From positions 1 through 12,092 of the forward strand of contig JAZUCM010000072.1 of NCBI GenBank assembly GCA_045639085.1: a stretch of DNA of 12,092 nt. Reading direction: 5' to 3'. Below are positions 5,484 to 11,046 of this stretch, piece after piece (position 1 is the first letter of the stretch; the number at the start of each line of letters is the position of its first letter). The notes under the pieces were generated by a model. The model had not been told where the DNA came from and did not search any database. It saw only the letters and a list, made by a program, of their open reading frames with translations. The DNA is from Gastranaerophilus sp045639085. GTDB taxonomy: Bacteria > Cyanobacteriota > Vampirovibrionia > Gastranaerophilales > Gastranaerophilaceae. Made by a program: the position numbers and the translations under genes.

Positions 5484-6467
5484 TTAACGCTTAACACATC
5501 TTACGTAGTCGGAATTTGAACGAGTCATAGGGTAACGATGACCTGAATTAAAAGTCATACGCCAAGCTAGGCCAGACTCCCCGGCAGAGATAACAGAACC
5601 AGACCAAAAAACATTGTCTGTAATCCCTAAAAGTTCCTTATTATAAAACATAGAACTTAGTTCGTCACGATTTGGAAGTCTACTTTCAGAATCTTGAGCT
5701 GTGCAAGCCGCACTAGCTAATGTTTGTTTCATTGTTCCAGCATTCGTTGTAAGTGGCATTGGCGCAACTATATTTGAATCAATAGAATATAAAGCAGTTA
5801 TAAAGCCAATATCCTTACCCATCATATTTGGACCTTTATTGCCATTTAAGTCGTAGACAAAGTTTGCGCACATCTTTGGTTGTGAATAGTGGAATGTATT
5901 ACCTTCAGTATCTGCGGTACAATACGGATTGTAATAAATTGCGATTATCTCACCATTTTGCGTTTCAAACGCAGCAGCTTTTGTATCAATATAATTCTGA
6001 GGATTTATATCGTCACTACCTGTACTTGAATTTACATACGTACTTGTAAACATTGGATTCAACTCACTCAATTTCGTAGGCCAAGATTTGGTTGAACCCG
6101 CAAGGTTTGTAAATGACGCTGCGACGCCACAGTCGGCCAGATGTGCCGCGTCGCAAATGTTATTAATTTTGAGAACTTTGCTCAAACCCTCGGTCAAAAA
6201 CGCCTCAGCTGCGGTATCTTTTGTTGCTGTTACAGAACCGTCGGTGTTTGTGCCTTCGTATTCGCCATAACCATTCAACTGTGGCATCATGGCGATGGCT
6301 TGGGACATGCGGGCGTAAAGCGCTTTACGTTGCGTATTCCAAGTTCGTTCGTTAATATTTGCCATCAAGCTCGGCAGGGTGATTGCGGCGACAACGCCAA
6401 TAATTGTCAATGACAATAGGATTTCGGCCATCGTGAAACCGTAGCTTTTTTTTAATGTTTTTATCAT
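5484..6467 (-). CDS. Type IV prepilin-like protein B with variable lectin-like C-terminus
   Basis: This 327-aa paralogue of pilin gene A starts at the ATG 6465-6467, preceded by CGGAGGA six bases upstream. Its leader is short and ordinary (M-I-K-T-L-K-K-S-Y-G), with predicted cleavage G10|F11 and Glu15 as the conserved Glu+5. It lacks the leader repeat of gene A. The N-terminal half (through N-N-I-C-D-A-A-H-L) is almost identical to gene A; the middle differs by small insertions and substitutions; the D-L-N-G-N-K-G-P-N loop and the Cys residues are kept. The last 35 residues share a frame (F-W-S-G-S-V, A-W-R, G-x-R, R-S-N, V-R-C-V-K-R) but differ at most positions between. The strong N-terminal identity suggests gene conversion or recent duplication. 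Probably a surface or pseudopilus component; ligand unknown. Confidence 0.87.
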   Translation of the reverse strand: MIKTLKKSYGFTMAEILLSLTIIGVVAAITLPSLMANINERTWNTQRKALYARMSQAIAMMPQLNGYGEYEGTNTDGSVTATKDTAAEAFLTEGLSKVLKINNICDAAHLADCGVAASFTNLAGSTKSWPTKLSELNPMFTSTYVNSSTGSDDINPQNYIDTKAAAFETQNGEIIAIYYNPYCTADTEGNTFHYSQPKMCANFVYDLNGNKGPNMMGKDIGFITALYSIDSNIVAPMPLTTNAGTMKQTLASAACTAQDSESRLPNRDELSSMFYNKELLGITDNVFWSGSVISAGESGLAWRMTFNSGHRYPMTRSNSDYVRCVKR

Positions 6468-6497
6468 TTTTAATCCTCCGACTATTCTCATATTTGC

Positions 6498-6526
6498 ATT
6501 ATACCATATTTTCTTGTGTTTTTCAA
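6498..6526 (-). promoter_or_regulatory. Proximal promoter of pilin gene B
   Basis: On the minus strand TTGAAA (6521-6526), a 17-bp spacer and consensus TATAAT (6498-6503) make a strong promoter whose transcript would start near 6491, about 25 nt before the ATG. That short transcript omits the anti-Shine-Dalgarno at 6556-6563, which a transcript from the upstream module promoter would carry. Confidence 0.8.
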
Positions 6527-6542
6527 GTGGCGTTAGTAAATA

Positions 6543-6701
6543 TGCGTTCACAAGGGTCGGAGGTTTCGGCAAAACATGAGCCGCAAAGCCAGATATAATC
6601 AGGACTTTGAGGCGCCCCCCCCTCCTATTGAACTTCTTATTCTTTTATTGTATTTTGTATAATTCATATTATCATGATACCGTATTTTCTTAATTTGTCA
6701 A
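6543..6701 (-). repeat. Copy 2 of the promoter/leader module, upstream of pilin gene B
   Basis: With the proximal promoter this fills the 307-bp gap between pilin gene B and exbD. The conserved part runs from GCGTTCACAAGGGTCGGAGG (plus strand, 6544-6563) to the promoter. The G tract is 11 nt and interrupted (minus strand GG-A-GGGGGGGG, 6615-6625), and the leader ATG has become ATA. The peptide frame (A-P-Q-S-P-D-Y-I-W-L-C-G, then C-F-A-E-T-S-D-P-C-E-R) is blocked by an upstream TAG and ends in TGA before the pilin, so this leader frame appears off. CCTCCGAC (6556-6563 on minus) is a perfect 8-base complement of GTCGGAGG (6475-6482) at the pilin ribosome-binding site. Confidence 0.7.
6674..6701 (-). 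promoter_or_regulatory. Distal promoter of module copy 2
   Basis: TTGACA (6696-6701), a 16-bp spacer and TATCAT (6674-6679) on the minus strand. The GGGGC/GCCCC dyad of the other two copies has lost its right arm here; only GGCCCC remains upstream of the -35 box. Confidence 0.6.
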
Positions 6702-6742
6702 GAGGGGCCACATATTTAACCATTTAACCTATTAACCTGCCC

Positions 6743-6764
6743 TCGGCGCGGTAAACCGCGCCGA
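6743..6764 (-). terminator. GC-rich hairpin after the tonB-exbB-exbD-exbD operon
   Basis: A perfect 9-bp stem, TCGGCGCGG-TAAA-CCGCGCCGA, can be extended by GCC/GGC past one mismatch. It lies about 10 bp past the last exbD stop. In the direction of the operon no T run follows, so it is either an atypical terminator or a 3'-end stabilising hairpin. Confidence 0.5.
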
Positions 6765-6774
6765 AGGCAAAAAA

Positions 6775-7164
6775 CTAAATCTCTTCCAGTGAAATCCCGA
6801 TAACGCCGGCGTTGCGCGCACTATCCATAACTTTTACAATCGCACCGTGAGTCGCATTATCGTCAGATTGTATCAGAACACCGTCCGGGTATTCTTTTGA
6901 TTTCGCGCCTATCACTCCTTGCAACTGTTCCGCAGAAACCTCTTGTTCGCCAATATAAAACCTATCTTGAGGAGAAATACGAACGGTCAAAATTTTGACA
7001 TCCTTATTGTGGACCTGCTCGGCTACGTTTTCAGGCACGGTTAAGTTTAACCCTTGCTGATCGAGCATCGGCGCGATTACCATCATAATAATCAATAACA
7101 CCAAAAAGATATCAGTCAAAGGCGTGATGTTTATTTCATTAAATTCGCCACGATTTTCTGCCAT
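6775..7164 (-). CDS. exbD: ExbD/TolR-family biopolymer transport protein (second copy)
   Basis: This 129-aa protein has the ExbD layout: a short cytoplasmic N-terminus, one membrane helix (about 17-34) and a periplasmic domain. The helix carries the essential aspartate, Asp18 in N-I-T-P-L-T-D, which takes part in proton flow through the ExbB pentamer. Its ATG overlaps the stop of the upstream exbD (TAATG), a sign of translational coupling. The membrane segment is almost identical in protein sequence to the upstream copy, while the periplasmic domains differ strongly and this copy lacks the charged tail. The two probably form a heterodimer within one ExbB ring, or alternative complexes; that is inference. 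TolR is possible in principle, but no tolB or pal is adjacent and a TonB-type partner is. Confidence 0.92.
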   Translation of the reverse strand: MAENRGEFNEINITPLTDIFLVLLIIMMVIAPMLDQQGLNLTVPENVAEQVHNKDVKILTVRISPQDRFYIGEQEVSAEQLQGVIGAKSKEYPDGVLIQSDDNATHGAIVKVMDSARNAGVIGISLEEI

Positions 7165-7616
7165 TAGCCCTCAACCTCCTCATTTTGTTTTTTCAACTCT
7201 TTTTGTTCTTTTTTCGAAAGCGGCTCACCGGCGACGATAAGTTTTTTGAACTCAGCCTCTTGTGCTGCGTTCATAATATTCATAATCTCGGAACTCTTCA
7301 CCTGCGTATCGGCTTTCACGACTACTTCGGGCTGTTCAAGTTCAGGTTTTAACTCCACAAGGGCCTGAACAAGATTTTCTTTTTTGATTGCTGTTCCGTT
7401 AAGGTAAAGTTCGCCTGCCTTATTGACAGAAATTGTTGCATTTTTCTGTTCAATAGACAACCCACTGTTAATTTCAGGCATCGTGATAGAAGAATCCGCA
7501 TCCTGAAACGTCGGAGCCACAACCATCATAATGATTAACAACACCAAAAAGATGTCCGTCAGCGGAGTTATATTGATTTCTGTAAATAACGCATTTTTAC
7601 CTGTTTTGATAGCCAT
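7164..7616 (-). CDS. exbD: ExbD/TolR-family biopolymer transport protein (first copy)
   Basis: This 150-aa inner-membrane protein has the same E-I-N-I-T-P-L-T-D-I-F-L-V-L-L motif as its neighbour, with the proton-conducting Asp at residue 21, one membrane helix (about 20-37) and a periplasmic ExbD domain to about residue 130. It ends in an unusual highly charged tail (about 133-150, L-S-K-K-E-Q-K-E-L-K-K-Q), not typical of the family and absent from the second copy. AGAAGGT (7622-7628) precedes the ATG, and 17 bp separate it from exbB. It couples proton motive force through ExbB to TonB. Confidence 0.93.
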   Translation of the reverse strand: MAIKTGKNALFTEINITPLTDIFLVLLIIMMVVAPTFQDADSSITMPEINSGLSIEQKNATISVNKAGELYLNGTAIKKENLVQALVELKPELEQPEVVVKADTQVKSSEIMNIMNAAQEAEFKKLIVAGEPLSKKEQKELKKQNEEVEG

Positions 7617-7633
7617 TTTTTACCTTCTTTAAC

Positions 7634-8281
7634 CTACAGCGCAATATTACTTGATGTCTGCAAATTGCTTTCGTCTTTGCCATCGATGAAACTCAAGAAC
7701 AACATTTTGATTAGTTGAAAATTAGCCTCATATTGGCGAACGGTAGCCTGATAATAGTTGTAGAAAACAACAGCCACAATTGCAACGCCCAAACCGAACG
7801 CTGTTGCAATCAAAGCTGACGCGATACCTGATGCAACTGCTGCGGATTGGTTACCTTGAACCGCCAAGTCTTGGAACGTAATCAAAATACGAACGACAGT
7901 ACCGAACAAACCTAAGAACGGTGCAACACCACCAACAGTACCCAAAACCGTTAAATTCTTTTCCAATTTTCGGGTTGCAAGCGCAGTTACCAAGTCAAAT
8001 GAGCGAGAAAACCCATTTTTTTGTTTAGAAAAAATTCTAACCGCTTCTTCTGTAACTTCGCCGATTACGCCGCCACATTGAACAGCCATATTTTCGACTG
8101 TTTCCAAATTATTTCTTGCAAGTTCTTTTTGCAAACTTTTCAAATAAGGCACAATATTTCTTTTGTTAGCCTTAAAAAACATCGTTTTTTGAATAACGAC
8201 TGCCAACACTGCAACTGAACAGAAGAAAATCGGTGTAAGTACCGGCCAGTCCATTTTGATTGATTCCAACAATAAATTCAT
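7634..8281 (-). CDS. exbB: MotA/TolQ/ExbB-family proton channel protein
   Basis: This 215-aa protein has three membrane segments (about 13-33, 111-136, 150-176) with the long cytoplasmic loop between the first two, as in ExbB and TolQ. Family motifs include T-V-G-G-V-A-P-F-L-G-L-F-G-T-V at 115-129 and I-A-S-A-L-I-A-T-A-F-G-L-G-V-A at 153-167, with the conserved Thr of each (Thr128, Thr160) that line the proton path. It forms the pentameric channel around the ExbD helices. GAGGAT (8288-8293) precedes the ATG by six bases, and it follows tonB by 33 bp. ExbB is preferred to TolQ because of the TonB neighbour. Confidence 0.94.
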   Translation of the reverse strand: MNLLLESIKMDWPVLTPIFFCSVAVLAVVIQKTMFFKANKRNIVPYLKSLQKELARNNLETVENMAVQCGGVIGEVTEEAVRIFSKQKNGFSRSFDLVTALATRKLEKNLTVLGTVGGVAPFLGLFGTVVRILITFQDLAVQGNQSAAVASGIASALIATAFGLGVAIVAVVFYNYYQATVRQYEANFQLIKMLFLSFIDGKDESNLQTSSNIAL

Positions 8282-8314
8282 AATTTTATCCTCATTATTA
8301 ATAGTAACACTTTT

Positions 8315-9454
8315 TTAGTTATATCCTGACGCTCCGAAGACATTGTAGTCAAACGTGAACTGAATATCAATATTTGAACCTTTGAAGTCCGGCGGCAACG
8401 GCTTGAACGGCGCCGTCAACTGAACGGCTTGAATCGCGGCTTTATCCGCATTTGGAAGCCCGGATGACTTGTGAACCGAACAAGATAGCAGTCTTCCGTC
8501 TTTGGCAATTTTGAACATCAAAACGACGCGCTTACTTTGATCACCTTTTGGCGGATCCCAATTCATTTTAATTCTGCGTTGCAATTCTCTCATATACGGC
8601 CCAAAATCCGGCTCGCGAATAGCATCTATACCAGGCGCGCCATTCGGATTACCAGGCCCCGGATTGCCCGCAGAACCGTATCCGCCACCGCCATTGGCTA
8701 ATTTAGCACCGTTTGAAGAACTTCCGCCGGTTGGAGCCAATGTAGGGGAAGGCGTTCTCGCCGCTTGGGCTGAACTAACAGCCTGTGACGCAACTTTGCC
8801 GGAACCACTAACAGGGCCGGTCGAATATTTTCCGGCTTGCGTTCCGCCTGTCGGAACAGGAACGGTAAATTTCGAAGTAGGTCTTTCAACAACTTTAGGG
8901 GTCATCGCCGGTCTAACCGAAGGTTTTGCACTTGGCGGTTGTTTCGTAGGCTGTTTTGCCGGTTGAGCCGCCGCAACTTGTGGTTTTTGAGCCGGTTGTG
9001 GTGCAACGGGTTTTTGAGGTGCAACTGTTTTGGCCGGTTGTTGAGCCTTTTTCGCAGGTGCAGCCGGCTTTTTAGCTTTTGAACCCGGAGAGGTTGGCAA
9101 TGAAACCTTCTTAGACGGATCGTGCTTACCGCCCGCTCTGGAATCCCTATCTGCCCGATACGGCGTGTTTTTGTTAATAGGCGGAGCCTCTTTTTCAACG
9201 AGAACGAACTCGATGTCTTTCATCTTCAAGTCAGGACGCTTTGCAAGTGGGTTAATCAACCCCACAAGCATCAATAAGAAGGTCAAAAGCCAGACTGTTC
9301 CGACAACAACCGGGTGCAACACAAGCGAAATAAGCATAGATTTTTGCAAACTTATTTCGTCTTTATCGTCAAAGCACACGGCCGGAACTCGAAAAACCTC
9401 ATCGTTCTTCACTCGCTCGTCTATTAAATTGTCTTCATCATTCAATATAGACAT
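8315..9454 (-). CDS. tonB: TonB-family energy transducer
   Basis: The 379-aa protein has a cytoplasmic N-terminus of about 38 residues (long for TonB), a signal-anchor helix at 39-67 containing S-L-V-L-H-P (His47, resembling the functional TonB helix histidine), and a Pro/Ala/Lys/Gln-rich periplasmic spacer (about 115-275). A C-terminal TonB domain follows (about 283-373: Y-M-R-E-L-Q-R-R-I-K-x-N-W, P-P-K-G, F-K-I-x-x-D-G, S-S-G, P-F-K-P-L-P, and I-D-I-Q-F-T-F-D-Y-N). It would span the periplasm and contact outer-membrane receptors. The domain style reminds me of TonB proteins in Cyanobacteria and relatives, from memory. It heads the operon tonB-exbB-exbD-exbD. AAGGAT just upstream supports the ATG. 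No TonB-dependent receptor is visible in the window. Confidence 0.9.
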   Translation of the reverse strand: MSILNDEDNLIDERVKNDEVFRVPAVCFDDKDEISLQKSMLISLVLHPVVVGTVWLLTFLLMLVGLINPLAKRPDLKMKDIEFVLVEKEAPPINKNTPYRADRDSRAGGKHDPSKKVSLPTSPGSKAKKPAAPAKKAQQPAKTVAPQKPVAPQPAQKPQVAAAQPAKQPTKQPPSAKPSVRPAMTPKVVERPTSKFTVPVPTGGTQAGKYSTGPVSGSGKVASQAVSSAQAARTPSPTLAPTGGSSSNGAKLANGGGGYGSAGNPGPGNPNGAPGIDAIREPDFGPYMRELQRRIKMNWDPPKGDQSKRVVLMFKIAKDGRLLSCSVHKSSGLPNADKAAIQAVQLTAPFKPLPPDFKGSNIDIQFTFDYNVFGASGYN

Positions 9455-9502
9455 ATTTATCCTTATTTCTAGAAAGATTTTATAAAAAACCTCAAAAAAT
9501 TT

Positions 9503-9520
9503 AATCAGCCACCAAGGCTA
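9503..9520 (-). terminator. Weak hairpin after the glycine-zipper gene
   Basis: On the minus strand AGCC-TTGGT-GGCT is followed by GATTAAATTTTTTG. The stem is only 4 bp, so it may not stop transcription, and readthrough into tonB is possible. I see no strong promoter for tonB in the 66-bp gap. Confidence 0.3.
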
Positions 9521-10258
9521 TTATTGCGCAGTAGGCACAACCGTAATCGGCTGCGTCAAGAACAAATCAATGCTGGCGTTAGTAGGGATTTCGACGTCAT
9601 TTCCTTTATCCCAGATTGATTTAACCAAACCGCCGCCGGCCCCGATTGCCGTACCTAACGCTGCGGTTTTACCGATGTTTCCGCCGCCGATAGCACTCAT
9701 CACAACACCCGTAACAGCGCCCGCGCCGGCACCAATCGTCAAGTCCTTACCATAATCCATAGTAACATCCTTCGCTGTTCCGCCAACCAAAACGCCCGTG
9801 TTGTCTTCTGTTTTGATAATGGCTGAAATCGGAATTTGCATGCCGGTAGGAGTAATTATGTTGGTGAAACGAATTGACAATTTCCCGTTCATACTACCGT
9901 GTTTCGCCTTTGAAGCCTCAAGAACCATGCCTGTAATCGTACTTCCTGCCGGCGCGATTCTCGCCCCATTGTAGTAAAAATCAGTGCCCAAAATCACACT
10001 CACCGTCTGGCCTCTGTACATAGTCGCGGAACTAATCGGAGTCGTAACGACAGCCTTAATGCTTTGTCCTGCCGGAACAGTCACGACACTTCCGCGCAAA
10101 GTTCCCTTATCCGCAAAAATCTGTTGCGCAACGTTTTGATAATCACTCGCTTGCGGCAAAGTAACAGGATTTTCCGTAAAACTATAATTACTATCCGCAA
10201 AAACCGCGCCGCCCGCCAAAATTGACGTTATTACCGCTATATACACATATCTCTTCAT
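9521..10258 (-). CDS. Exported beta-rich protein with glycine zipper, VirB10/TrbI-like pattern
   Basis: The 245-aa protein has a Sec signal peptide, with probable cleavage after A21 (A-V-F-A|D-S). Residues about 60-150 show a beta-rich pattern: V-P-A-G-Q-S-I-K-A-V, P-I-S-S, I-A-P-A-G-S-T-I-T-G, L-S-I-R-F-T-N-I and P-T-G-M-Q-I-P-I. This resembles the soluble domain of VirB10/TrbI proteins; I see the pattern but not a confident family match, and no other secretion genes are nearby. Residues 176-210 are a glycine zipper (G-A-G-A-G-A-V-T-G...G-A-G-G-G), common in outer-membrane-inserting or oligomerising segments. The end, I-P-T-N-A-S-I-D-L-F-L-T, repeats the beta theme. GGAGGG (10266-10271) supports the ATG. 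It follows a related gene by 49 bp, probably in the same unit. Likely periplasmic or envelope-associated. Confidence 0.75.
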   Translation of the reverse strand: MKRYVYIAVITSILAGGAVFADSNYSFTENPVTLPQASDYQNVAQQIFADKGTLRGSVVTVPAGQSIKAVVTTPISSATMYRGQTVSVILGTDFYYNGARIAPAGSTITGMVLEASKAKHGSMNGKLSIRFTNIITPTGMQIPISAIIKTEDNTGVLVGGTAKDVTMDYGKDLTIGAGAGAVTGVVMSAIGGGNIGKTAALGTAIGAGGGLVKSIWDKGNDVEIPTNASIDLFLTQPITVVPTAQ

Positions 10259-10307
10259 GAGTTGTCCCTCCTAATATTTAACATAATATTGCAGATTAAG
10301 CCCAATG

Positions 10308-10922
10308 TCAATCCATTAACGTGTGCGTAATCATAACCGGCTCCATCAACACCACAAAACATCTTTCGCCGGTTTTGACCGCAACGTGTTGCCCCATCTG
10401 TCTTCTGTTCCCCGGTCGAACCTGCAACGTCGGAGCCCAAGAACGCAGCGAAAAAAATCTTCGCTGATAATGAGGGATTTTAACGTATTCCGCCGGCGGT
10501 GTCAATTCCCCACCTATAATATTATTATTCGGGGTATAAATATAAGCCCGCAACGGAATCTCAAACCCGTCAGGATAAACCATCCTGGTTATACGCAACT
10601 TCATCGACGCATTCGTCCCAACAACCGGGTCATTTATCTCTTCCAAATACCCATAAAATTCCGTCTCGCGTGGAATCACCGTTGTATCGTACAAATACAA
10701 ATCGCTCGTTGCAATAAACTTAACCGCATACCCCTCATCACAATTCAGCGTCGAAACCTCAGCTGTATTAATCACCGGCACAAAAGTCCCCGCGTTAAGC
10801 TGAATCCCGTCATAATCGCGCAATACCGTCTCATCAAGAAACTCCGCGCCCGACTCAGCCCTCACCGCACCAACTCCGGCCACAGCAAATAATATTAAAA
10901 ATAATACCGCTAACTTCTTCAT
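10308..10922 (-). CDS. Exported protein related to its downstream neighbour, function unknown
   Basis: This 204-aa protein has a clear signal peptide (1-22, M-K-K-L-A-V-L-F-L-I..., cleavage V-R-A|E-S). Residues about 80-130 (I-P-R-E-T-E-F-Y-G, M-K-L-R-I-T-R-M-V-Y, P-D-G-F-E-I-P-L-R-A) match in order and spacing the I-A-P-A-G-S-T-I-T-G...P-T-G-M-Q-I-P-I segment of the downstream protein, so the two are probably paralogues; this one lacks the glycine zipper and has a basic C-terminal part instead. It has two Cys in the mature protein. The start has no Shine-Dalgarno, and a consensus promoter ends only about 8 bp before it, suggesting a leaderless message. Probably the first gene of a two-gene envelope unit. 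Confidence 0.75.
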   Translation of the reverse strand: MKKLAVLFLILFAVAGVGAVRAESGAEFLDETVLRDYDGIQLNAGTFVPVINTAEVSTLNCDEGYAVKFIATSDLYLYDTTVIPRETEFYGYLEEINDPVVGTNASMKLRITRMVYPDGFEIPLRAYIYTPNNNIIGGELTPPAEYVKIPHYQRRFFSLRSWAPTLQVRPGNRRQMGQHVAVKTGERCFVVLMEPVMITHTLMD

Positions 10923-10929
10923 AACTTAT

Positions 10930-10958
10930 ATTATAATGAATTCATAAGAAAAATACAA
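10930..10958 (-). promoter_or_regulatory. Strong promoter giving a near-leaderless transcript
   Basis: On the minus strand TTGTAT (10953-10958), a 17-bp spacer and consensus TATAAT (10930-10935). Transcription would start near 10923, one or two bases before the ATG at 10922, and no ribosome-binding site precedes that ATG. Confidence 0.75.
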
Positions 10959-10982
10959 GTTTGTGAAGAACAGTATAGAAGA

Positions 10983-11009
10983 CTAGTGGCCGCCTACGGC
11001 GGCCACTAG
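10983..11009 (-). terminator. Perfect 12-bp palindrome downstream of pilin gene C
   Basis: CTAGTGGCCGCC-TAC-GGCGGCCACTAG is a perfect 12-bp stem with a 3-base loop, about 40 bp past the pilin C stop. No T run follows in the direction of that gene, so it may be an atypical terminator, a transcript-end hairpin or a small palindromic repeat. Confidence 0.5.
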
Positions 11010-11046
11010 CAACAAAAATCTCCTGGGCGCCTCGACGCGACCGGCC

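Noticed and set aside
6468..6572. Extending pilin gene B to 6572 (362 aa)
   Set aside because: The extension covers the proximal consensus promoter, encodes no recognisable leader, and a clear ribosome-binding site precedes the ATG at 6467.
8664..9198. Reading frames on both strands within the tonB spacer
   Set aside because: Shadows of the Pro/Ala/Lys-rich codons of tonB.
11022..11040. GGGCGCCTC near the end of pilin gene C as a fourth copy of the module
   Set aside because: Only about 9 bases match, they are on the opposite strand from the expected orientation, and there is no promoter or leader around them.
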